From positions 1-64,000 of the forward strand of contig NZ_JABCPZ010000001.1 in assembly GCF_013283785.1 (NCBI RefSeq): a DNA stretch of 64,000 nt. The letters are read 5' to 3'. The notes under the pieces are model-generated. The model was not told the origin of the DNA, ran no database searches, and saw nothing but the letters and a program-made list of their open reading frames with translations. Position numbers and translations under genes: made by a program. Position 1 is the stretch's first letter, and every line of letters begins with the position of its first letter. This DNA is from Nonomuraea antri (lineage in GTDB: Bacteria > Actinomycetota > Actinomycetes > Streptosporangiales > Streptosporangiaceae). Of this stretch, positions 51,245 through 60,249 are shown in pieces.

Positions 51245-52697
51245 TGAGGCCAGGAAACACAGCTAGAGCGTGGGCGATGCCTGACGTTGACGTGTACAAA
51301 TCGCGGTAGAGGGTGTAGAGCCGGTCGTAGTCGGCCGCCGCGCCCGGGTCGGGTTCGACGAGTGAGGCGGGCGGGTTCCAGCCGCCGGTCTCGACACCGA
51401 GCGCGCGGGCGGCGAGCATGGCGTCGCCGAACGCGGCCCCGACCGTGTGCGTGGGCAGGACCTGGGGCTGCTGGAGCACGTCCGAGACGATCTGGGTCCA
51501 CAGGCCGCCGCGCGTGCCGCCGCCGACCGCCACCAGGCGCTTGGCCGTGCCGCCCGCCTCGCGCATGGCCTCCAGGTTGTGCCTGACGCCGAACGCGGTG
51601 GCCTCGAGCGCGGCCCGGTAGAGGTGGCCGCGCCCGTGGCGCAGGGTGAGGCCGATCAGCGTGCCGCGCGCGTCCGGGTCGAACAGCGGGGTGCGCTCGC
51701 CGGCGAAGTACGGCAGCATGAGCAGCCCTTCCGCGCCCCGCCCGGCCAGCCCGGCCTCGGCGGTGAGGTCGGCGAACGAGGCCCCGGTCAGGTCGCGCAG
51801 CCACGCGGTGACCGCGCCGGAGGTGGCCATGCCCGCGGCCAGGTTGTACGTGCCCGGCGCCACCCCGACCGTGCCCCACAGGTGCGGCGAGGCCCCGCGC
51901 GAGTCCAGGACCTCGACCAGGAACATGGTGGTGCCGTACATCAGCATCACGTCGCCGGGCGAGTCGACGCCGACGCTGGTCGCCTCCGCCCAGGCGTCGA
52001 TGGTGCCCGCGACGACCGGGATCCCGGCGGGCAGCCCGGTGGCGGCCGCCGCCGCGGCGGTGACCTCGCCGATCACGTCGCCGCTCCAGGCCAGTGCGGG
52101 CAGTTCCAGCCCGGGCGCGATGTCGTGCGCCCACTCGCCGATCCACTCGTGCGTACGCGTGTCGTAGAGCGGGGTGCACTGGCTGGCCGAGTGGTGGTCG
52201 AGCACGTACGCGCCGGTCAGCCGGTAGGCCAGCCACGAGTGCGCCATGAACAGCCGTTTCGTCCTGCCCCACACCTCGGGCTCGTTGACCCGCAGCCATT
52301 CCAGCTTCGGCCCGGCCGCCTGGGAAGTGAGCGGCGTGCCGCACCTGTCCATGATGGCGTCCTTGCCGTAGCGGTCGGCCTGGGCGGCGATCTCGGCGGT
52401 GGCGCGGGTGTCGACGCCGTACAGGATGGCCGGGCGCAGCGGTTCGCCGTCGGCGGTGCAGGGCAGCACGCACGGGCCGATGCCGCTGAGCCCGACGGCG
52501 GTCACGTCCGGGCGGGCGAGTTCGGCGATGAGCGAAAGGAAGTCCGCCCACCAGACGGCTTCCGCGTCGTGCTCGAACCAGCCCGGGCGCGGCGTGGCGG
52601 TGTCGTGCTCACGCACCGCCGTGGCCGCGACCGTGCCGTCCGGGGCCACGAGGACGCCCTTGGAGCTGGAGGTTCCGATGTCGATGCCGAGGAACAT
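51237..52697 (-). CDS. FGGY-family carbohydrate kinase
   Basis: 486 residues. GIDIGTSSSKGVLVAPDG is the ATP-binding start of the FGGY fold, VAGTIDAWAEATSVGV carries the catalytic Asp (D234), and RLVAVGGGTRGGLWTQIVSD the second phosphate loop. It most resembles xylulokinase-type members, but the group also holds ribulokinases and fuculokinases. In this operon it would phosphorylate the ketose made by the isomerase, best D-ribulose. Its ATG shares one base with the stop of the binding-protein gene (TGATG). Confidence 0.92.
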   Translation of the reverse strand: MFLGIDIGTSSSKGVLVAPDGTVAATAVREHDTATPRPGWFEHDAEAVWWADFLSLIAELARPDVTAVGLSGIGPCVLPCTADGEPLRPAILYGVDTRATAEIAAQADRYGKDAIMDRCGTPLTSQAAGPKLEWLRVNEPEVWGRTKRLFMAHSWLAYRLTGAYVLDHHSASQCTPLYDTRTHEWIGEWAHDIAPGLELPALAWSGDVIGEVTAAAAAATGLPAGIPVVAGTIDAWAEATSVGVDSPGDVMLMYGTTMFLVEVLDSRGASPHLWGTVGVAPGTYNLAAGMATSGAVTAWLRDLTGASFADLTAEAGLAGRGAEGLLMLPYFAGERTPLFDPDARGTLIGLTLRHGRGHLYRAALEATAFGVRHNLEAMREAGGTAKRLVAVGGGTRGGLWTQIVSDVLQQPQVLPTHTVGAAFGDAMLAARALGVETGGWNPPASLVEPDPGAAADYDRLYTLYRDLYTSTSGIAHALAVFPGLTT

Positions 52698-53677
52698 CAG
52701 TTCTGTCCTGAGAGGTCGTACTGCTTGTACAGTTCAGCCGCATTGTCCTTGGTGACCTGGGTGGTGCCCAGCACCTGCCGCTTCTCCACCGGCTGTCCGT
52801 GGAGGATCTTGTTGACCGTCTCGGCCGCCTCCTGGGCGCCGGTCGGGTAGATGAAGGTGGCCGAGAGCTGGCCGAGCTGGACCGCGCGGATGCCGCCGTC
52901 CGGGATGGCCAGGCCGTCGATGCCGACGAACTTGATCTGCTCGGCCCGGCCCGCGGCCTGCGCGGCCAGGTACGCGCCCAGCGCCATCGGGTCGTTGTGC
53001 CCGTACACCAGGTCGATCTTGGGGTGCTGGGCCAGCCACTGCTGCATGATCGGCGTGGCCTGGTCCTTCAGCCACTTGGCCTCGCGATCCGCGATGATCT
53101 TGATCTTCGGGTTGGCCGCGATGGCCTCGCGGAAGCCCTTGTCGCGGTCGATCTGGGGCTGGTTGGACAGGATGCCGCGCAGTTCCACCACGTTGCCGCC
53201 GTCGGGCAGCAGCTTCAGCGCCTCCTCGCCGGCCTTCCTGCCGATGAGGACGTTGTCGCCGCCGATGAAGGCGGTGTAGCAGTCGGTGTCGACGGTCCGG
53301 TCCAGGATGATGACCGGGATCTTCGCCTCGCACGCCTGCTTGACGGCGGCGGTCAGCGGGGCCGGCTCGGTGGGCGAGACGATGAGCGCGTCGACCTTCT
53401 GGGTGATGAAGTTCTGCACCTGGGAGACCTGGGTGGCGCTCGACTGCTTGGCGTCGGCGATCGGCAGCAACTCGATGTCCGGATATTTCTTGATGAAGTG
53501 CTGAAGCTGCAGGTTGAGCTGTGCCCGGTACGGCTCGGCATTGTTGCTCTGCGAGTACCCGACCACGAACTTCTTCGCACCGCCCGTTTCGCCACCGCCG
53601 TCCGCCGGCGCGGGCGCCTTGGACGCGCAGGCCGCCGCGAGGACCGCGCACAACACCAGTGTCATGGTCTTCTTCAC
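52697..53677 (-). CDS. Sugar ABC transporter substrate-binding lipoprotein
   Basis: 326 residues. A lipoprotein signal with lipobox LAAAC, then a Peripla_BP_4/RbsB-type fold (FVVGYSQSNNAEPYRAQLNL, VDALIVSPTEPAPLTAAV, DLVYGHNDPMALGAYLAAQA). The GTG at 53677 has GAGGAGGG about 10 bases upstream and overlaps the permease stop in GTGA. It captures a monosaccharide or small glycoside outside the cell for the adjacent permease. The ligand is unknown, probably a pentose. Confidence 0.94.
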   Translation of the reverse strand: MKKTMTLVLCAVLAAACASKAPAPADGGGETGGAKKFVVGYSQSNNAEPYRAQLNLQLQHFIKKYPDIELLPIADAKQSSATQVSQVQNFITQKVDALIVSPTEPAPLTAAVKQACEAKIPVIILDRTVDTDCYTAFIGGDNVLIGRKAGEEALKLLPDGGNVVELRGILSNQPQIDRDKGFREAIAANPKIKIIADREAKWLKDQATPIMQQWLAQHPKIDLVYGHNDPMALGAYLAAQAAGRAEQIKFVGIDGLAIPDGGIRAVQLGQLSATFIYPTGAQEAAETVNKILHGQPVEKRQVLGTTQVTKDNAAELYKQYDLSGQN

Positions 53678-54723
53678 GATCGAGACCCTCCTCTGAAGAG
53701 TTTGAAGAGATCGGGACGCTGCAGGACGACCGCCACGACGACGATCAACCCCTTGATCACGAGCTGCCAGTTGTCGCTGACCGCGTTCAGCCCGAGCACG
53801 TTGTCCAGCAGCGTGAGGATGAGCGCGCCCACGAACGTGCCGGCGATCGTGCCCTTGCCGCCGGCCAGTGACGCGCCGCCGATCACCGCGGCGGCGATGG
53901 CGTCCAGCTCGAACGACAACCCGGCCTGCGGGTCGGCCGAGGCGCTGTAGGCCGCGTCGATCGGCCCCGCGAACCCGGCGAGCATCCCGGACAGCGTGAA
54001 CACCGCGATGATCACCCCGGTCACGTTCACGCCGGACAGCCGGGCCGCGGTGGGGTTGCCACCGACCGCGTAGACGTGCCTGCCGAACCGCGTCTTGGTG
54101 AGGATCAGGTGGAAGACGACGCAGACCACGACGAACGCCAGCACCGGATAGTAGATCCGGCCGAACAGGTTGTGCCCGGGCGTGCCGAAGAGCTGGAACG
54201 CCTCCGCCTGCGGGGTCAGTTTCCCGTCCGGGCCGGTGATCTGGGTGCCGACGCTGACGTTGTCGCTGACCTGCCGGTCCAGGCCGCGGACGACCGACAG
54301 CATGGCCAGCGTCATCACGAACGACTGGATGCGCAGCCAGGCCGTGCCGGCGCCGTTCAGAAAGCCGAAGAACGCCCCCACCACCATGCAGATCGGAACG
54401 ATCTGCCAGGGCTCCAGCGAGTACTTCGACAACATCATCGCCGCCGTCATCGAGCCGATGCCCAGCAGCGAGCCGACGGACAGGTCGATGCCGCCGGTGA
54501 GGATCACCAGCGTGACGCCGACCGCGAGGATGCCGCGCGAGGCGAACGCACCGATGGCGTTGGTCAGGTTCGTCTCGTTGAGGAACATCTCGCCCTTGGT
54601 GGCGATGCCCACGGCGAGGATCAGCACCAGGCCGATGTAGGCCTGGGTCGCGCCGAGCGCGGAGAGCGTGCGCCGCGTCCTGCTCTCCCCCGGCGCCACC
54701 TGCGGTTCCACAGTGGTCTTCAT
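53674..54723 (-). CDS. Sugar ABC transporter permease, RbsC-like
   Basis: 349 residues and about ten membrane segments. RGILAVGVTLVILTGGIDLS, VGSLLGIGSMTAAMM and FTLSGMLAGFAGPIDAAYSA are BPD_transp_2 signatures of ribose/xylose/galactofuranose-type importers. The start is fixed by an ATGA overlap with the ATPase gene. A single permease gene implies a homodimer. The extracellular loop near residues 150-190 is long (VSVGTQITGPDGKLTPQAEA). Confidence 0.94.
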   Translation of the reverse strand: MKTTVEPQVAPGESRTRRTLSALGATQAYIGLVLILAVGIATKGEMFLNETNLTNAIGAFASRGILAVGVTLVILTGGIDLSVGSLLGIGSMTAAMMLSKYSLEPWQIVPICMVVGAFFGFLNGAGTAWLRIQSFVMTLAMLSVVRGLDRQVSDNVSVGTQITGPDGKLTPQAEAFQLFGTPGHNLFGRIYYPVLAFVVVCVVFHLILTKTRFGRHVYAVGGNPTAARLSGVNVTGVIIAVFTLSGMLAGFAGPIDAAYSASADPQAGLSFELDAIAAAVIGGASLAGGKGTIAGTFVGALILTLLDNVLGLNAVSDNWQLVIKGLIVVVAVVLQRPDLFKLFRGGSRS

Positions 54724-56225
54724 GAGGTGGTCACCTGTCGTCTGGCCATGGCGGCCTGGAGAATGGCTTCCTGGGTGGCCGCCCCTCGGGCGAACTCGGC
54801 GGTGATGCGGCCCTCGCACAGCACGAGGATCCGGTCGCACATGGCCAGCAGCTCGGGCAGCTCGGACGACGCCACCAGCACGCCCTTGCCCGAGGCGGCC
54901 AGTTCCGACATCAGGGCGTGGATCTCGGCCTTGGCGCCCACGTCGATGCCGCGGGTGGGCTCGTCCATGAGGATCAGCGACGGCGCGGTCAGCAGCCACT
55001 TGGCCAGCACGACCTTCTGCTGGTTGCCGCCGGACAGGTTGCCGACGGTGAAGCGCAGGCCGGGCGTCTTGACCCGCAGCTCGCGCACCTGCTCGCCGAC
55101 CGCGGCGCTCTCGCGCCCGCCGTCCACGACGCCGAAGCGGACGAAGCGCTTGAGCGAGGAGAGCGCGGCGTTGAAGCCGACCGTGTTGCCGAGCACCAGG
55201 CTCTGCGCCTTGCGGTCCTCGGCCACCAGCGCCACGCCGCGCTTGATCGCCTGGCCGGGGCTGCGCGGCCGGTAGGGCCGGCCGGCCAGGGTGAGCGTGC
55301 CCGACGACGGCCGGTGCGCGCCGAAGATCGCTTCGAGCAGTTCGCTGCGCCCGGCCCCCATCAGCCCTGCCACGCCGACGATCTCGCCCCGGCGCACGCT
55401 CAGCGAGACCTCGCGCAGCGCGGTGCGTCCGGAGCCGGGGTCGCCCGGCACCGACAGATCGGCCACGCGCAGCAGTTCCTCGCCGGTGTCCCCGCCGTTC
55501 GCGCGCGGGAACAGCTCGCCCAGCGGGCGGCCGACCATCATCTGGATGAGCTCGTCCCGGTCGATCGTGGCGCGCTCGCCGATGTAGCGGCCGTCGCGCA
55601 GCACGACCACCCGGTCGGCGATCTCCGCCAGTTCCTCCAGCCGGTGCGAGATGTAGATCACCGCCACGCCTCGGCCGGTCAGGTCGCGGATGACCTGGTA
55701 CAGGCGGTGCACCTCGGCGTCGGCCAGCGCCGAGGTGGGCTCGTCCATGACCAGCACCCGGACGTTCTGCGACAGCGCCTTGGCCACCTCGATGAGCTGG
55801 CGCTCGGCGATCCTGCAGCGCTTGACCGGCCGGCGCGGCGGCAGGTCGAGCCCCAGCCCGGCGAGCAGTTCGGCGGTCCTGGACTCGGCGGTGCGCCGGT
55901 CCAGGATCGCGCGTTCCCTGCCGAGGAAGACGTTGTCCGCGATGGACAGCTCGGGCACCAGGTTGAGCTCCTGGTGGATCATCGCGATGCCGTGCCGCGC
56001 GGCGTCCTTGGGCGAGTGGATGTGGGCGGGCTCGCCGCCGATCGCGATCTCGCCCTCGTAGTCCTTGAACACCCCGGCCAGGATGTTCATCAGCGTGGAC
56101 TTGCCCGCGCCGTTCTCCCCGAGCAGGGCCACCACCTCGCCCTTCCGCACGGAGAGCGACACGCCGTCGAGCGCGCGCACGCCGGGGAAGGACTTGCCGA
56201 TGGCCCGCATCTCGAGCACCGTCAC
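54720..56225 (-). CDS. Sugar ABC transporter ATPase with two nucleotide-binding domains, RbsA-like
   Basis: 501 residues. The first domain has Walker [10 protein letters not shown] and Walker [18 protein letters not shown]; its signature reads CRIAERQ rather than the usual LSIAQRQ/LSxGxxQ. The second domain has GAGRSE in place of Walker A (as in RbsA), signature [10 protein letters not shown] and Walker [13 protein letters not shown]. This asymmetric pattern is normal for the CUT2 class. The GTG at 56225 overlaps the glycosidase stop in GTGA. It powers import through the adjacent permease. Confidence 0.95.
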   Translation of the reverse strand: MTVLEMRAIGKSFPGVRALDGVSLSVRKGEVVALLGENGAGKSTLMNILAGVFKDYEGEIAIGGEPAHIHSPKDAARHGIAMIHQELNLVPELSIADNVFLGRERAILDRRTAESRTAELLAGLGLDLPPRRPVKRCRIAERQLIEVAKALSQNVRVLVMDEPTSALADAEVHRLYQVIRDLTGRGVAVIYISHRLEELAEIADRVVVLRDGRYIGERATIDRDELIQMMVGRPLGELFPRANGGDTGEELLRVADLSVPGDPGSGRTALREVSLSVRRGEIVGVAGLMGAGRSELLEAIFGAHRPSSGTLTLAGRPYRPRSPGQAIKRGVALVAEDRKAQSLVLGNTVGFNAALSSLKRFVRFGVVDGGRESAAVGEQVRELRVKTPGLRFTVGNLSGGNQQKVVLAKWLLTAPSLILMDEPTRGIDVGAKAEIHALMSELAASGKGVLVASSELPELLAMCDRILVLCEGRITAEFARGAATQEAILQAAMARRQVTTS

Positions 56226-58627
56226 CGCAGGCTCCAGGCCGTGTACGCCCCCGCCGACCAGGCGGTCCTCGGGGTGATCCGGACGGTGATCTCGCTTCGC
56301 CCGGCGGTCACGCTCGCCGGGATCTGGTAGACGTCCTCCAGCCAGCGCCTGGACCGGTTGCCCAGCGGCTGCACCCAGTCGGCCAGCCGCTGCCCGTCGA
56401 CGGTGATCTCGGCGTGCTGCCCCGCGGTGTGCTGGTCGCCGGTGCGGCGCAGCTCGACGCCCCGGTTACGCCGGTCGATCTTGAGCGTGAAGCCGATCGG
56501 CGCCTCGCTGACGCGGTGCGTGGCCTTGAGCGTGAACGGGTGCTTCCAGTCGCCTTCGAAGGCCGAGTCGAGCGTGACCGGCTCGCCACCGCCGGTGTAG
56601 CCGTGCGCCCGCTCACTGGCCGGGTCGCCCACGGTGAGCGCGTCGGTCTGGGCGGTGGCCGCCTGGTCCCTGCCGTACCAGTACGCGGTCGAGGAGTAGG
56701 CGGCCTCGACGTTGCTGGTCCAGCCGTGCTCGATGTCGAAGGTGATCGCGCTGCCGAACGGCACCGCGTCGCCGATCATCAGCCGGTACGCGGCGGTGCA
56801 GTCGCTGTCCGGCGCGCAGCCGGTGGGCGGGGTCAGGTGGGCCGGGTTGCCGTGGAAGGGGGTGGTGAAGGTCTCCCGGTTGAAGTACCAGCCGGCCTGG
56901 TAGAAGTCCTCGGTGCCGGTGCCGTGGATCTGCGGGGTGCGCGAGCCGTCCACGTAGACACGCTCGTCGCCCTCCAGGTACGTACGGTTCAGCGGGCCGC
57001 GCATGGTGTGGCTGACGCCGACGAACTTGCCCTGCCCGGTGGCGCGCAGGAAGACCCAGCTCTGGTCGGGGGTGGTGGCCCCGGCCCGCGACTGCGCCCG
57101 AAAGTAACCGACATTTCGTGACATGGGGCGGTGGGCCGAGGTCACCCACGCCGTGCCGTCGATCGTCCGGCCCGAATCGTTGTACAGCTCGACCACGGCC
57201 CCGGACGCGTACGGCATCGGCCACCACGACGACAGCGTGCTCGTCTCGGCGTCGATGCCCGTCATCAGGGCCTTGACCGGCATCAGCGCGTGCCCGGAGC
57301 CGAAGAACTCGCCGACGGGCGCGTCCACGGTGCGCCTGCCGTCGAAGCTGACGCGCAGCCGCAGCCCCTGCAGCACGTCCTGGGCCACCCGCAGCCGGGC
57401 GAGCTGCGCCTGGTCCAGCGGGTAGGCGAAGGTGCGCACGCCCTGCCAGGTCTGCCCGCCGATCGTGTACGCGTGCGCCGCCTCGTCGGCCGGGTCGCCC
57501 ACGTCCACGGTGTCGGTGCGCCTGCCCGCGCTGTCCACCCAGTAGGTGAACTCGTTGTAGTCGAAGTCGGAGGAGACGAAGACGTTCCTGATCGTGATCC
57601 GCGACTTGCCCTTGGTGGCGCTCGCCGGCAGGTCCACGGACTCCTCGGCCCACAGCCCGCCCGGCCCCTTCGCGCTGGCCGGCCAGGTGGCCACCTCCTG
57701 GCCGTCGACCAGCACCTTGGCCACCTGGTTGCCGATGGCCGGGTCGATGCGCCTGGTCAGGCGCACCCCGTCGTTGGCCGAATCGATCGCGACGGTGAAC
57801 TGGCTGTGGCCGTTCGCGCCGAAGGCCCGGCCCTCGTCGGTCTCGGTGCGCGGCTTGACGTACTCGGCCTGCGGCAGCCGGAGCCTCAGCTCCGACAGCA
57901 GGCCGGAGCCCGAGGTGCGCGCCAGGCGGGCCGACTGTCCCGGGGCCAGCCTGATCGGCGACTCCTGGGTGCGCGCGCCCGCGAGCGCCGGCTTGGGGTC
58001 GCCGCCGGCCCTGAGGTTGTCGATCACGTCCTGCGCCGGGTCGGACGGGTCGAACGTGCGCACGCCCGCCGCGTCGGCGAACGTGCGGTAGGTGACGTGG
58101 TGGAAGAGCGGGTTGTGCTCGGTGGTGATGCGCATCGAGCGGGTGAACGGCATCGGCACCTCGACGTACACCCCGCCCGAGCTCTGGTCGGCGTTGCCGA
58201 CCAGCGGGTAGGCGAACGGGGCGCCGAGCTTGCCGTCCACCAGGTCCTGCAGGCTCGCCCGCACCACCGTGACGCCGTCGAGCTCGATGCTGATCCACCC
58301 GGTCCTGCGGACGTCGCCCTCGTCCCTGGTGAACCAGATCGCCTCGACCTCGCCCGCGCCCGAGTGCTCGGCGATCACACAACCTTGCTCGGACGCGCGC
58401 AGGCAGGAGTAGCGGCCGACGAAACCGTCGTCGTTGTCGCCCGTCCTGTCGAAACTGGAGAACTGCTTGGTCTGAACGCCGACGGGCAGCTCGGCCAGCC
58501 GGTCGAGACGCCGGTAGACGTCCCAGCCGACCGGGCCCTTGCCGGCGGCCGTCTCCTGCGCCTGGGCAGGCACGGCCAGTGCGCCGACAGCGAGCACGCC
58601 CGTTAAGAGAACCGACCTAAGCCGCAT
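56222..58627 (-). CDS. Secreted GH172 (DUF2961) glycoside hydrolase
   Basis: 801 residues. A Sec signal ([20 protein letters not shown]) then the DUF2961 domain: [45 protein letters not shown] and HGTGTEDF. The Glu in EGDE (E552) and the Glu in GTGTED (E573) are 21 apart, the spacing I recall for the catalytic pair of the characterised GH172 enzyme (E270/E291). Characterised members act on alpha-D-fructofuranosides (difructose dianhydride) and on D-arabinofuranosides of mycobacterial D-arabinan. A C-terminal beta domain follows ([20 protein letters not shown]). The ATG at 58627 has GGGGAG at a 6-base spacing and overlaps the isomerase stop. Secretion implies extracellular glycan attack ahead of the importer. 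Confidence 0.9.
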   Translation of the reverse strand: MRLRSVLLTGVLAVGALAVPAQAQETAAGKGPVGWDVYRRLDRLAELPVGVQTKQFSSFDRTGDNDDGFVGRYSCLRASEQGCVIAEHSGAGEVEAIWFTRDEGDVRRTGWISIELDGVTVVRASLQDLVDGKLGAPFAYPLVGNADQSSGGVYVEVPMPFTRSMRITTEHNPLFHHVTYRTFADAAGVRTFDPSDPAQDVIDNLRAGGDPKPALAGARTQESPIRLAPGQSARLARTSGSGLLSELRLRLPQAEYVKPRTETDEGRAFGANGHSQFTVAIDSANDGVRLTRRIDPAIGNQVAKVLVDGQEVATWPASAKGPGGLWAEESVDLPASATKGKSRITIRNVFVSSDFDYNEFTYWVDSAGRRTDTVDVGDPADEAAHAYTIGGQTWQGVRTFAYPLDQAQLARLRVAQDVLQGLRLRVSFDGRRTVDAPVGEFFGSGHALMPVKALMTGIDAETSTLSSWWPMPYASGAVVELYNDSGRTIDGTAWVTSAHRPMSRNVGYFRAQSRAGATTPDQSWVFLRATGQGKFVGVSHTMRGPLNRTYLEGDERVYVDGSRTPQIHGTGTEDFYQAGWYFNRETFTTPFHGNPAHLTPPTGCAPDSDCTAAYRLMIGDAVPFGSAITFDIEHGWTSNVEAAYSSTAYWYGRDQAATAQTDALTVGDPASERAHGYTGGGEPVTLDSAFEGDWKHPFTLKATHRVSEAPIGFTLKIDRRNRGVELRRTGDQHTAGQHAEITVDGQRLADWVQPLGNRSRRWLEDVYQIPASVTAGRSEITVRITPRTAWSAGAYTAWSLR

Positions 58628-60050
58628 CGCCACTCCCCTTCAGATCGCCGAACGCCTCGAACTCCACGCCGAGCTGGCGGCAGACGCCTTCGAGCTCGGC
58701 CACGTAGTCACCGGGGACCGCGTGGATGTGGTTGGAACCGAACCTGGACAGGAACTCGGCCGCGGGCACGTGCAGCCTGGTGAACGCGTGCGGCCACTCG
58801 AACGTGGACTGCCTGGCCATCGCCTCGTTGGTGGCGTCGTCGTACAGCTCGAAGTCGCCGCGCATGACGTGCATGCGGTACGCGCCGTCCCTGCGGGTGA
58901 GCCGGGCGAAGGTGGCCGAACCTGGCGCGGCCAGGTGGTGCACGCTGGCGCCGCCGGCCGGGAAGAAGAAGACCTCCGGGTAGAAGTGGGTCTTGGCCAG
59001 GTTCTCGGCCGGGTCGTCGGAGCGGGCCGCGTACCAGGTGGCGTGCTGGCCGGAGTTGGCCAGGTCCCAGACGTCCTTGTCGGCGTGGTAGTGCCGGACG
59101 TCGGCGAACAGCACCGGGTCGCCGCTGATCAGCTTGAGCAGCTGCATGGTCAGCGCGCCATCCATGTCGGCCTCGGTGGCGCAGACGTGCGTCTCCTTCG
59201 GGCCCTCCCAGTCGTAGGGGTCGTTCAGGAACGCCTCTGCCACGTCCATGGTGCAGAAGTGGGTGGTCAGCTCGGGCTGGCCCTTGATGCCGGAGAAGTC
59301 CAGGTTCCACTCGTCGATGAGCTCGCGCATCGCGTAGTAGGTGCGGATCTGCCGCTCGAACAGCTCGGGCGTGAGCTGCTTGCCGTCGTAGTGCACGTTG
59401 CTGGTGCGCTCCAGCCACTGGCGGGCCTCGGTGACGCGGGCCTGCGAGGCGTTCTCACTGCGCCGGACGATCTCCCACTGGTCGATCTCCTCGACGTCCA
59501 CGCCGAACGTCCGCATCCACTGGTCGGCGTTGGCGACCGCGGTGTACATGCCCATCGGCCGGCCTCCGATGCGGCCGAAGGTGGAACCCCGCAGCCCGCG
59601 CACCGCCTGCGCGGCCCTGACCTCGGTCAGCACCCGGCTCTTGACCGCCGGGTCGGCGATGTCGCCCCACGCCCGCGCGTGCACCCGGCCGATCTGGTCG
59701 AGCGCGCCCGCGCCCGCCAGCATGCCGACCATGCCGGGCTGTGCCGGGTCGATGTTGGCCATCAGCAGCAACGGGCCCGCCGTGGCCTCCGCGGCCAGCA
59801 TCGTGAAGTGCGGGAACGCCCAGACCGCGTAGTTGAAGATGGTCAGGTCGGGGCGCTGGTCGGCCAGCCAGCGGGCCTGGGAGGTGGCCAGCGCGTTCGT
59901 CCACACGATCTCCGGGGCCACGATCACCTCGTGACCCTCCTTGCGCAACGCCTCGGCCAGCTCGGTGGAGGCGTTGGTGATGTGGTCAACGAGGTCGCGG
60001 GCGACGAAGTCGCGGCCGTCAGAGAGGTTCAGCAGTCCGATGCGTGCCAC
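58617..60050 (-). CDS. L-fucose/L-arabinose-isomerase-family ketol isomerase
   Basis: 477 residues. [20 protein letters not shown] then [11 protein letters not shown] gives E293 and D317, 24 residues apart like the metal ligands E337/D361 of E. coli FucI. A third ligand is probably His441 or His443 ([11 protein letters not shown]). FucI-type enzymes interconvert L-fucose/L-fuculose and D-arabinose/D-ribulose. It is shorter than FucI (~590), so the substrate cannot be fixed by length. The GTG at 60050 has GGAGG about 10 bases upstream. First gene of the sugar operon; it would turn the imported aldose into the kinase substrate. Confidence 0.9.
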   Translation of the reverse strand: MARIGLLNLSDGRDFVARDLVDHITNASTELAEALRKEGHEVIVAPEIVWTNALATSQARWLADQRPDLTIFNYAVWAFPHFTMLAAEATAGPLLLMANIDPAQPGMVGMLAGAGALDQIGRVHARAWGDIADPAVKSRVLTEVRAAQAVRGLRGSTFGRIGGRPMGMYTAVANADQWMRTFGVDVEEIDQWEIVRRSENASQARVTEARQWLERTSNVHYDGKQLTPELFERQIRTYYAMRELIDEWNLDFSGIKGQPELTTHFCTMDVAEAFLNDPYDWEGPKETHVCATEADMDGALTMQLLKLISGDPVLFADVRHYHADKDVWDLANSGQHATWYAARSDDPAENLAKTHFYPEVFFFPAGGASVHHLAAPGSATFARLTRRDGAYRMHVMRGDFELYDDATNEAMARQSTFEWPHAFTRLHVPAAEFLSRFGSNHIHAVPGDYVAELEGVCRQLGVEFEAFGDLKGSGDAA

Positions 60051-60081
60051 GGTGGGCGTACCTCCGGTGAGTAGAAGTTGG

Positions 60082-60107
60082 GAAATCGTTTGCTAGAAAT
60101 CGATTTC
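60082..60107. promoter_or_regulatory. Pair of LacI-type operator-like sites
   Basis: Site A GAAATCGTTTGC (60082-60093) and site B GAAATCGATTTC (60096-60107, a perfect 12-base palindrome with central CG) have their centres 14 bases apart. The outer arms GGGAAATCG and CGATTTCCC form a larger inverted repeat (60081-60109). The pair lies 32-57 bases before the isomerase GTG, where it could block transcription. The matching regulator is probably the LacI protein of this locus. Confidence 0.75.
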
Positions 60108-60171
60108 CCGCCACGCTAAATCGCGCCGGAGGCACTGTCAACGGCGGCCAGGATCACAGAAACACAACGGT

Positions 60172-60182
60172 GAATCGATTTC
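60172..60182. promoter_or_regulatory. Third LacI-type operator-like site
   Basis: GAATCGATTTC around a central CG, one base short of the palindrome at 60096-60107, with centres 75 bases (about seven helical turns) apart. It lies between the divergent isomerase and AfsR genes. Together the sites could support looping or joint control of both genes. Confidence 0.6.
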
Positions 60183-60249
60183 TCAGGCCAGGATGCGACG
60201 AAAGCCGATCACTCTGCCCGGAGCCGGACGTATACGGCACACTGACCTG

